Part shown: positions 11,640 to 20,311 of the stretch, piece by piece
How the letters are laid out: every line of letters starts with the position of its first letter
Position numbering within the stretch: position 1 is the first letter of the stretch
Assembly: GCA_030435675.1 (NCBI GenBank)
Contig: CM059624.1
Location: 10,192,769-10,256,768 of the forward strand
Length of the DNA: 64,000 nucleotides
Source of the DNA: Steinernema hermaphroditum
Lineage: Eukaryota; Nematoda; Chromadorea; Rhabditida; Steinernematidae
Direction of reading: 5' to 3'
Program-made: the position numbers and the translations under genes
Notes under the pieces: model-generated
Seen by the model: the letters and a program-made list of their open reading frames with translations, nothing else
Database searches by the model: none
Told to the model about the DNA's origin: nothing

Positions 11640-13549
11640 TTACGGCGTTTCAGGCGGGGTCGGCTTACTGAGAATCAGATAGTCCAAGTCATCTTCGGGC
11701 GTGGGACTGGTAACATCGTCCTTATAGCCCAGCTTGTGGAAGAACGACAACGAGTTCCCGTTGTATGCGAAGACCGTGGCGACTATTTTTTCAAAACCTG
11801 CACGGGAGCTCAGCTTATCCAGTATTCCCAGGACGATAGACCCAATGCCCTTGTTCTGGTACTCGGGTTCTATCTGAAGCTCGTAGCTGAAAATATTGGG
11901 TTGTTAAGTTGAAAACGTGTCACTCTTGTAACCATTGTTTGTCTACGTAAAACTCATATATTTCACTAAAGGTATTTACTATTGGCAGTATAATACTACT
12001 ATAATAACGTCAGCCGATTTTTTGGGAAACATCCGGATCCTTCGTTCATAGAACACAAGGGGTTTAATGCCAAAAAATGTTTTGGTCCAATTTTCGACCA
12101 CTTTCTCTTATTTTGAGTATCTTTCTCAGATATCGTTATTTATGGACGAGCTTAGATGGAGGTTAGATAGAGCGAAGAAAGTTCTATAAGCAGGAATCTC
12201 TCAGCCTAAAGTGAAAAGCGATTGTGAGGGTCAACTTGGAGACATACGGCCTCGGGTAGTCGGACTTTTTGGGAATGCAAGGGTCATTTTTGCAACATTT
12301 GGCCCTTTTTTTCTTTGAAGTTGAAATGAGCTCGTGGAGTCACTGTATGGACGTAGTAGCTGTGAGTGATAGGTACCTGCTACATGTCTCTGTTATCTGT
12401 TATGGTACATAACCAATTGGAAACGCTGGCGTTAACAGAACATGGTGATCCGAAAAGGCCATCTTTTTAAGATTAGCTCATGTTTTGATGTATGACGAAC
12501 ACAGCGATAGGTGCATCCGGCACGTGAGACCCAAAGATGTACGTGCTTGAAAGCAGTTACCACCCATCACAGAATTAATACCATGGGCAGCCTGTATATC
12601 ACTTCGCATTTCTCCATCTCGAGGTGCCAGAAAAATCACCATAAAGACAGAATAGACCTCCAACACCAAGATGAATGCAATGGACCAGCAGCAAATCATA
12701 ATGTAGGGTGAAAGTTCACTGTACTCAACAGCACGCTAAACGATTTCACCCAGAGACTAAAAATAAAAAAAAATAAAATATATTTGCTGGTTGACCCGTT
12801 TTCAACTTAACAACCCAATATTTTAGGGATAAGAAAATATGGAAAAGTAGATATACCAGTAGACTACTGCAATTCCGTGATCCATAACGTAACGAAAGTG
12901 GCAGTACCCGGCGTATTCACCTTGTCCATCCTCACCGCCAGTGGGGTCCTTGACAAGAATATACCGAGAAGTGGCAGCAAAGAGCTCCTGCTTCTTCTTG
13001 ACCGGATCGTATCCATCCAGAGACAAATTGTACATCTCGCGCATGTTCCGATCGAAGAGGTTAAACACCCATCCGGACAAATCGTCACTCATGTGAGTGG
13101 CCCATGGAAATTCGAGTGTCAACGGCTTTCTGAAATAGTCACATGCGATGGACTCCAGTGAACCTGACCATTTAGGGATAAGCCACTCAGCACTCTTCAG
13201 GCAGTATACATAGAGATCTCTGTCAGAGTTGACTTTGCCAGTTGACTTTGACTATGTCTGATGTTTGCCTATGTGTCCATATGTTCCAGATCTATTCACC
13301 CTCAACTGTGCGATTAACACAGGTGGAGGGTGAACGGGCCTTTGTGTGAACCGATAGCGCACCCACAGTGGAGATAACATACCCATCAGTGGTTTTGCAA
13401 TTTTCCGGTACGCAGTCATACTTGGTGATCGCGCAAGACATCTTCGTTACCCTCTTGACGAGTCTTTTAGCTTCATCTTCTCTCGGATTCGCGTGTGCTT
13501 CTCCATCCTTGTGCTGCTTATCCCTCTTGCGTTGATCTTTTTTCGCCAT
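11640..13549 (-). CDS. NAA40: N-alpha-acetyltransferase 40 (NatD), histone H4/H2A specific
   Basis: NatD acetylates the N-terminal Ser of histones H4 and H2A co-translationally. The exons are 13383-13549, 12857-13129 and 11640-11886; phases agree and give 228 residues, close to the human length of 237. The N-terminus is Lys-rich (MAKKDQRKRDKQ), as in NAA40. The middle exon carries GWVFNLFDRNMREMY and ILVKDP, then YAGYCHFRYV. The GNAT fold follows with VVYCYELQIEPEYQNKGIGS (acetyl-CoA loop Q/R-x-x-G-x-G/A form QNKGIG) and the final strand NSLSFFHKLGY. The second intron is 970 bp because it contains a mariner-like element; without that element it would be about 45 bp, like the other introns. 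Its substrates, proteins starting SGRGKGGK, are encoded in the histone locus of this window. Confidence 0.88.
11896..12818. mobile_element. non-autonomous mariner-like element inside NAA40 intron (copy 1)
   Basis: The ends are inverted repeats beginning TTGGGTTGTTAAGTTGAA on the left (11896) and its complement on the right, ending at 12818. TA dinucleotides flank both ends (11894-11895 and 12819-12820), as expected for Tc1/mariner target duplication. At 923 bp it is too short and too broken for a transposase. Internal blocks match the element at 14473-15226. The left end lies only 9 bp from the NAA40 3' splice site. Confidence 0.8.
12560..12699 (-). pseudogene. captured transmembrane-peptide fragment in element copy 1
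   Basis: A minus-strand frame reads IAFILVLEVYSVFMVIFLAP followed by RDGEMRSD and AAHGINSVMGG. The same peptide, with conservative changes, occurs in element copy 2. It is one hydrophobic segment plus a polar tail, not part of any transposase I know. It may be a host exon captured by the element family; the source gene is not in this window. Confidence 0.45.
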
Positions 13550-14035
13550 CTTCCTGAATAGATTTATCTTGAGGTTCGATGGAGTTGTCAGTCGAACACA
13601 AGACCGTAGAGCCTCTGTCATGCAAATGAAACAGTAAGGCTGATATGCACGATAGAGGCCTGATGTCACATATGATTGCTAGTTCTTTCTGTAGAGCTTT
13701 CTGATTGCTCTGCAGAAATGCTTATGGTTAAGCCTATGGTAAAACCTGTGCTTACAGTTAAGCCTATGCTTACAGTAAAAGAAGAGCGTGCCGCGAAGCT
13801 GCCGAACGGTCAACAATGAAGATGGCTCTAAGAGATGTGCTATTTTATATATTTTTTTCATTTCATGCAATGCATAAAACGTATCGTCGTTGTAGAACCA
13901 ACGACTTTCACACCGTAACCGCATTGTGCAGCGATAAATTTCATTGAGAGAAAAATCGGTATGGGGCTCGCTCTCAAACACGTGTAATTTGGATTTAATT
14001 CTTGATTAATCAAATGGTTCTATGCTTAGCCATTT

Positions 14036-14160
14036 GATTTTCACTCTTTTATAGGGCTAAGGGTTGACGAATTCTGGGCGCGCTTCGACTTCGACAACTC
14101 ATCGATTTCCACTCTTTTATATGGCTCAGGTCTTTAGAATTCGGAGCGCGCTTAGGCTTG
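14036..14160. repeat. imperfect tandem duplication, about 65 bp unit
   Basis: Two units share TTTCACTCTTTTATA or TTCCACTCTTTTATA, then a GGCT..GG word, GAATTC and GGCGCGCTTCGACTT or GAGCGCGCTTAGGCTT. They are diverged, so the duplication is not recent. Confidence 0.55.
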
Positions 14161-14169
14161 GGGAGAATC

Positions 14170-14186
14170 TTAGGCTTAGGCTTAGG
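14170..14186 (+). repeat. short TTAGGC (nematode telomere-type) repeat
   Basis: The sequence TTAGGCTTAGGCTTAGG is nearly three units of TTAGGC, the repeat found at nematode chromosome ends. Scattered TTAGG and GCCTAA words flank it. It is too short to be a telomere. It could be an interstitial remnant or chance in a locally TTAGGC-rich repeat. Confidence 0.5.
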
Positions 14187-14472
14187 ACGTGAGCCTAGCT
14201 AGCGGCTTAGGCCCTGGATTATGCCTATGGTGGGCGAAGCGAGCCTATGCTTTCTGCCTTGCAACTTAGGGGGCGAAATCCAAATTCGCCCTTTTTATTG
14301 CTCTGCAGAAAGCACCAGAGAGGTTTTCCGGCACTTTATTGAGAGCGCTGCTTTATCTCTTGACAGTACAACAGAGTGCTCGCGCAGTAACAGCTGAATA
14401 CAGAATGCTTATAGAATATTTGCTGAAAACACAACGTTCACAGGACATTGACAACTCATACAACACTAACTA

Positions 14473-15226
14473 TTGGGTTGGTGCAGTGAAAATGGGACAC
14501 TTTAATAATGATTGTATTTTTTCAACCATTTCACTTCAAGGTATTTAGAATTTGACTGAATAACTACAGATCACTCCTCGGGAAAAAGCCAGATCCATTG
14601 TTCGTAAATATGCGCACTTCCGAGTCAAAAAATGTTTTGGTCCATTTTCGACCTATTTGTCTTATTCGGAGTGATTTTTCTGATATCGTCAATTGTGGAC
14701 GAGCACAAATGGTGATTAGATAGAGCTAAGAGAATGGTAGGTAAATAGCAAAAAAGAATCTCTCAGCTCAAAGTGGAAAGCCATTCCGAGGGTCAACTGG
14801 AAAATGTGAGGTTTGAGCCACCATTTCTGAAGTGTGACGTTTTCCACATTTGGCCTCCATTTCCGTAGACTAAGCGTGAGGTCGTAGAGTCTCTGTGCGT
14901 GTATGGTAGCAGTGTGGGCTACCTGCTCAGTAGGTTAGACAAATGATTTACGTGGTTGAAAGCCGTCACCGTCAACCACATAATTAATACCGTCGGCAGT
15001 CCAAACATCACTTCGCATTTTGTCATCTCGAGGGGCCAGAAAAATGACCGCCAAGATAGAATAAGCCTCCAACACCAGGAGGAATGCAATGTACAAGCCG
15101 CCAAGCATAGTGTGGGGTGAGAGTTAGCTGCGCTGAACAGCACACCAATCAGTTTTGCCGCAACTGTAAAAATGGCGAAAAATATGAATGTTTTCCTAGT
15201 GTCCCATTTTCAATACACCAACCCAA
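14473..15226. mobile_element. non-autonomous mariner-like element (copy 2)
   Basis: Inverted termini begin TTGGGTTGGTGCAGTGAAAA at the left and are matched by the complement ending at 15226. This is close to the mariner terminus TTAGGTTGGTGCA. It is 754 bp, with a TA at the left flank (14471-14472) and none preserved at the right. Internal words shared with copy 1 include AAAAAATGTTTTGGTCCA, GTTAGATAGAGC or its variant ATTAGATAGAGC, and CACTTCGCATTT. Confidence 0.8.
14985..15135 (-). pseudogene. captured transmembrane-peptide fragment in element copy 2
   Basis: The minus-strand frame reads YIAFLLVLEAYSILAVIFLA and then PRDDKMRSDVWTADGINYVV. It aligns without gaps to the peptide in copy 1 (identical at LVLE-Y-S, VIFLAPRD and the MRSD words). 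No start codon or partner exon is secure. Confidence 0.45.
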
Positions 15227-15463
15227 AAGAACATGAAAAGCTCATAGAATACCAACTGAAAGCAGAATGCTTACAGAATACTACTCAACACGGCACAAGG
15301 CACGGCAATGGTAGATTTGAATTGTTCAGACATGGGTAGAACTTTCCACGTGGTCTTGAGTGGACGCGCGGCGCGGAGATGGCAAATTCGAATTTTTAGA
15401 CATGGGTAGAGCTTTCCAGGTGGAGTTGAGTACTGCTTTTTTCACATGTAATTATTGACGTTC

Positions 15464-15809
15464 TTGAGACATTTGAGTCCCGGCACATGAGTCCCGGCAT
15501 TTGAGTCCCGGACATTTGAGCCCCAGACATTTGAGTCCCAGACAGTTGAGTCCCGGCACTTGAGTCCCGGACATTTGAGTCCCGGATACAGAGCTCCGAC
15601 GAAACGGTAACATTTGTAAACGACAGAAACGTCAAACGTCAATTATGCAAGTATCAAGTTCGTGAGCAAATAAGAAGAAGTTAACTCACACTCAAACGTT
15701 TCGTCGGAGCTCTGTATCCGGGACTCAAATGTCCGGGACTCATGTGCCGGGACTCAAGTGCCGGGACTCAAATGTCCGTGACTCATGTGCCGGGACTCAA
15801 ATGTCTCAA
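15464..15809. mobile_element. foldback element with tandem-repeat arms
   Basis: The left arm (15464-15606) and right arm (15697-15809) are inverted copies around a loop of about 90 bp. Each arm consists of tandem 14-15 bp units of the type TTGAGTCCCGGCAC or ATTTGAGTCCCGGAC: eight units left, six right. The inner ends share a non-repetitive piece (GATACAGAGCTCCGACGAAA). Long inverted arms made of short tandem repeats are the hallmark of foldback transposons. No coding capacity. Confidence 0.7.
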
Positions 15810-17242
15810 CGCCGTACTTGACGTAGTGAACTGTGAACATTACTGGCTACACAACAAAACATGAATGAATGTTAGCCACGTTTTTATCAATACCAATAAG
15901 CCAAACAAACGCGAGCGCATGATTAAAAACGTAGCCAATCTCGGTGACAACGCTGACGCACCAGCATATGCTGACAATTGGCTTGATTCATACTATGCGA
16001 AACGATCGCCACATCTAGAAAATCAGTCACAATTCGATGCTTCATTTTGAAGTCATCGCAAGCACATCCTCACAATGCAATCGTCTCCAAGTCTTTAATC
16101 TGCAGCTTTTTCTTTTGGACGAGTTGATTGACCACAAATCACGTATGCTGTTTCTAACCTGCAGCTTTTTGTCCCAAAGTGTAGATCAATTATTTATCAT
16201 CTGTTCAATCTTTTGTCGTGTACATTGTTCGCTTTAGCTTTTTCTCGCCCGGTTATGGTGGCCATGTCAATATCTAGCAAACTGGATTCTTGAGAACGCT
16301 TGCTCATCGGTATAGCCACTCGGATTACATGATACAATCGCCATCCCAGAATCGCCAGCGACAAAATTGCTACTCGGACAAATAGTCACAATTCCGCCGA
16401 TCGAAGCGAACGAGAGTCCCTTGACGTGTTGCGGAGCAGTGAATTTTCGCGAGGCTTCAGACGCATTTAAGGCGCGAGGATAGGTAAACCGTCATAAGAA
16501 CTAGGATATCAGTAAAGCTGCCAAGACTACTGGACTCGCCCTTCGGGCTCACGTAAAATCAACGGCCATAAGCCTAAGCCGGAGCCTAACCTTACTCATT
16601 TTTGGACTCGTGACCTTAGTGGCAGTGATCGGAACGAGTCCGCCGACGAGTCCGCAAACGAGTCCGCCGACAATAGACAACAATAGACAACATTTGACAA
16701 CAATTTGACAACACATACTTTTTTGAGTACTCTTCAAAGCAATTTTTGGTAGAATAAAAGCGGCCTGATGACGCTTGCAGGGTGGCCGTGACGGGACTCT
16801 TCGTTCAAGCTTCCCGCAAGGTCAAGCCAAAATTCGCGATAATCCGGGTTTTAACCAGCAAAATACACTTTCTTTGCTGCATGTTTTTGCTGTTTAAGAA
16901 TTGTTTTTCTCTTCGCCATGAGGGAAGGATCTCTAATCTTCCTGACTTGGCCGACGCCGCCGGGTAAGAGACATCGGAATGACTCCAACAATCAAATAGC
17001 GAGGCCGAAGTCTTTGGATCCACTGTCATGCACATGGAGTTGGTACGGCAAATGGCAGTTGCCGAAAGCTAGGGCACATCGGACAGAATCACCTACGCCT
17101 ATCTGTTGATTTCACGAGGAAAACTGGAATCAACTTTCCGGATTTGAACCTTGGCCCCTCACGAAGACGGCATCGCTGGCCACTGTCAACAGTCAATTTG
17201 AATCAATAAATTTCTCCTTCCTATTCGTAAGTATGTACAACT

Positions 17243-17722
17243 TCAAACACTGAAGCTTTCGCCGCATCCGCAGGTCCCTTTGATGTTTGGGTTTCGGAAG
17301 ACAAATTCTGAACTCAGTTTCGACACAGTGAAGTCCATTTCCGTTCCAAGCAACGATAGCTGCGCCTTCGCATCGATCCATACCTTCACACCATCCTATA
17401 ACGAAACGCTTTAAAAACCATCAAACATTCGAGAAATACCTGTACGACTTCTTCATCAAATTTAGCCTTTTCTTTCGCGTAATCCAGTGTGTATGTTAGC
17501 CCGTTGCATCCTCGTTGTCGTACTCCAATCTGCAAATTGGACTAGATAATAGATCAAACGAACAAGTACCTTCAATGCCTCCATTTCAGGCCGCAATTGC
17601 ATGAGCTCTTTCACTCGGCCGACTGCTTCAGGCGTCAGCGTAAGCGCTGCTTTTGTCGGAAGAGTGCGGCGAACGGTGCTTTTTATGACACGCGCAGTAG
17701 CAGTTCCAATTCGAGAAGCCAT
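17243..17722 (-). CDS. ISCA1: iron-sulfur cluster assembly protein ISCA1 (mitochondrial A-type)
   Basis: This is an A-type scaffold or carrier that supplies [4Fe-4S] clusters in mitochondria. Three exons joined by introns of about 40-45 bp encode about 130 residues. The N-terminus MASRIGTATARVIKSTVRR is basic and hydroxylated, fitting a mitochondrial presequence. The domain starts at LTLTPEAVGRVKELM. The first cluster-binding Cys is in VRQRGCNGLTYTLDY, and the other two are in GTCGCGESF near the C-terminus. The GTEMDF and FVFRNPN words are typical of ISCA1. All three Cys are present, so it should be functional. It lies about 400 bp downstream of the TDRD3-like gene on the same strand. Confidence 0.93.
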
Positions 17723-18123
17723 TCATTAAACTGCCGTCGAATCAGTCGGCTATTAGTCAGTGCTGAAAGCGAACATGAGATTACGCCGTACTTTAGAGAG
17801 CACACGTGAAAAGCCACGAAAGAACAGTTATACAAAAAAGGACGGACAAGGCGGAATTCGAGCCGGACGACAAGCTCGTGCCAATCTGCACTAAATGGCT
17901 GTTGATTTCATAGCGTTTCATCAACGAGACAGTATTAGACATCACCACTGGCAATACATTCGTCCCGGGAAACGACCCGTTCGCAAAGCAAGGAAGCACG
18001 CTATACACGATAGTTTATTCGACATTATATTACTCTTTGATAGTATCTATTCACTCCTAACACGTGAAAGAAACGCGTGCAATACAAATATTCACAAGAG
18101 CATTCCGAGAGATTTCATCTTAT
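17723..18123. other. spacer between TDRD3-like and ISCA1 genes
   Basis: This 401 bp spacer holds the 3' UTR of one gene and the leader of the next. No further gene seen. The spacing would fit either a separate promoter or a loose operon. Confidence 0.4.
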
Positions 18124-19802
18124 TCAGGCGGGGCGCAGATATCCGATTGGCAACACGGCTTCTTTGTTCAGCTCTGTGTACCGGACGGTACACAAATCGG
18201 CGACTGGCCCATGCATAACGAATTCACAATCGTAGAACTAAAAAGAACGCAGTTAGGGGGAATTCCCTGAGTGCATAAGAGGTACGAGAAAAATAAAAAT
18301 AATATTTCATTCAACCAAGCATAAAACACGACAACATGGACAAGAAATTAGTATCTTACTTGGCCATTACTCGACGGCGCTTTAACAATCATACCCGGAT
18401 GCAGATTCTCAGGCTTGTAAGGGTTTTCCGCCCTCTGCACGTGCGGCGCGCATTTCGGTCTCGCTCTATCGTGCCCGCGGCTGCTTCCTGCACTAGGCGT
18501 TACGACCCGAGACGGAAAACCCCCACGAGGACGCCGTGGTGGGAAATTCTGGCTCGGGTTCCGAACTACTTGATCGAGGTATACTTGCTGCAGGCTGGAT
18601 GTACGCCCACGTCCACCGTTGTTTCCCCGATTTGGAGCTCTGCCGCGTCCAGCGGGACCAGCACCACGAGCGCCACTACGGTCAGTCATAGCACTGCTGC
18701 ACGGACGGGGATTCACGTTGTCCACTTTTGGCGCCGGTTTGTTGGTATTCATGTTGAGTCGACCGCTGGAACGGGATTTGGAACGGTTCAGTGATTCTGA
18801 AGAAGACCAACTTCGACCGAGAGTCTGAAAAATGGCGCGGATGAGCATTTCCGAAAATGCAGCGCGCGGAATGCTAGGAATTGGAGGCATTCCGCTCAGG
18901 AGTGAGCGTAAAGTTCGAAAATCATTTACGTGGTTTGGGGCGAAACGGCGCTTTTTGTGATCCTTCTCCAGGCCGTCGATGAGTGCCTTCCTGTTGGCGG
19001 AGAATTCGTCATCGACAGCCATCGCATCGGCACTACGGTCACGAGCATGTGCCTTGTGGATGACATCCAGCGCTTTGAAGTTTGTCTCCTTTTCCGCTTT
19101 ATCCGAACCCTTGTTCGCCTTGACGTTCTAAAAACGGCACGTTAGCGCACGACGTTGAGCCCTAAACGAACCTTCTTCTTCGTGAACGGAATCCATTTGG
19201 GAGCACCAGATTTTGCTGCAGTTCTGGAGATTCCGTGTTGGTCCATCTGCCACTTCTCGATCAGTTTATCCACCTTTCCACCGATAACACGACAGTTCTT
19301 GGCGTCGATCAGGAGCAAACCAGCTTCCAGTGTGATCGGACCTGTGAGCAAAACCTTTGTGCCCGGCATAGTCTTCTCACTAAACACAAGAAGTACCGTA
19401 AACCTTTGTTTCCAGGAAAGTTTACGTGAGGCCAGGAACGGGGTCGAATCTTAGCGCGGAGACCGAATTGTGTCCATCGGTGAATGTGTACTTGTAGAGT
19501 CCACTTTGATGTGAACCTTCGTTCATTTTCGGCACGGAAACGTTGCGCTGCCGGGTCATCTGGAAGACGTAGGTGCCGGCCTCGAGAACACCGGCGCGTC
19601 GGTCGACCTTCGTGACGACTACGGAGTCACCGTACTCACGCATGTCGTTCTGAAAGCGCAGATTTACCCGTTTTCGGGAAAAAAGACTTACATCGAGCAG
19701 AAAGTTCTTCAGGTTGACGTCCTCCTTACCATCCAGAAGCTCCTCCAGCTTCCTCTCGTCGATATGCCATCCCTGGCTGCGCAGATCGGCCAGCGTTGCC
19801 AT
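18124..19802 (-). CDS. TDRD3: TDRD3-like Tudor protein
   Basis: TDRD3 pairs with topoisomerase 3-beta and reads arginine-methyl marks. Five exons are supported. The N-terminal RMI-type OB fold reads DLRSQGWHIDERKLEELL, then YVFQMTRQRNVSVPKMNEG, YTFTDGH, PGTKVLLTGPI and RVIGGKVDKLIEKW. A disordered middle contains an RG-rich stretch (GARGAGPAGRGRAPNRG), a probable methylation site or RNA-binding patch. An apparent stop at 18348-18350 lies inside an intron: a GTAAGA donor at 18359 splices to an acceptor before 18237. The last exon (18124-18237) adds FYDCEFVMHGPVADLCTVRY and a Leu/Pro tail, completing a Tudor domain that begins LHPGMIVKAP. I place the C-terminus at 18124 for this reason. UBA domain not seen. 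Confidence 0.82.
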
Positions 19803-20311
19803 GCTTCGCGCTGCTCGGAATCTCTTGTGAAGTCCGCGGAGGCGACTCTCCAGTCAGATGTTTTTTTTTCGACGAACGGACGTACAGTATCGCGACACTG
19901 ATTGCTCAGGGAACTGCATGAGTGCAGGCGAACGGGAGGATTCGTGTACAGCTCTGGACGAAGATCTTCTAGAACTGTCAGTGGAGGCTACTTCGCCATT
20001 TCGATGGTTTCCTCTCAGCGCACGTCAAGACAGTGTTTCTATAAGAAGCGCGTTAGGGGTGCTTTTTTCTGCTAATCAATTGTAGCACTGGTGACGGTTC
20101 TGCATGTATCTCCATCAAAAGCAGTATCAACATAGCTCTGAAGCGTCCGTGAGATGACCTAATCGATCTCCAGAAGGCCAAACCTCCTAAGGCTATAAGT
20201 GAGAGAGCAGCTAGCCTTTTATCACACTATAAATACAGAATTTACACGACTTAACACGTCAACAAGAGGGAAGAATTTACAAGTGAAGGGCAGTGACCAC
20301 GTCTTCTTCGC
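19803..20311. other. intergenic between TDRD3-like start and ICL-MS end
   Basis: About 510 bp with the promoter of the TDRD3-like gene and the 3' UTR of the glyoxylate-cycle gene. A word GCGTTAGGGGTGCT at about 20047 recurs inside an intron of the neighbouring gene (20520). No gene seen. Confidence 0.4.

Larger units (their letters stand above)
13550..17242. other. repeat-rich gene-free island
   Basis: About 3.7 kb without a supportable gene. It holds TTAGGC/GCCTAA-like motifs, an imperfect 65 bp tandem duplication, a mariner-like element and a foldback element, listed separately. It also holds a near duplication (GACATGGGTAGA followed by CTTTCCA, about 15330 and 15400) and CAATAGACAA-type microrepeats near 16675-16715. 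A copy of the word GCTCTGCAGAAA occurs at both about 13710 and 14301. Confidence 0.6.

Noticed and set aside
15464..15812. Regular short repeats that could suggest a CRISPR array
   Set aside because: Units are directly adjacent without spacers, occur as inverted arms, and the genome is eukaryotic.
17120..17215. tRNA-like wording (GGTTCAAATCC on the minus strand)
   Set aside because: The T-stem does not pair and no anticodon arm can be drawn.
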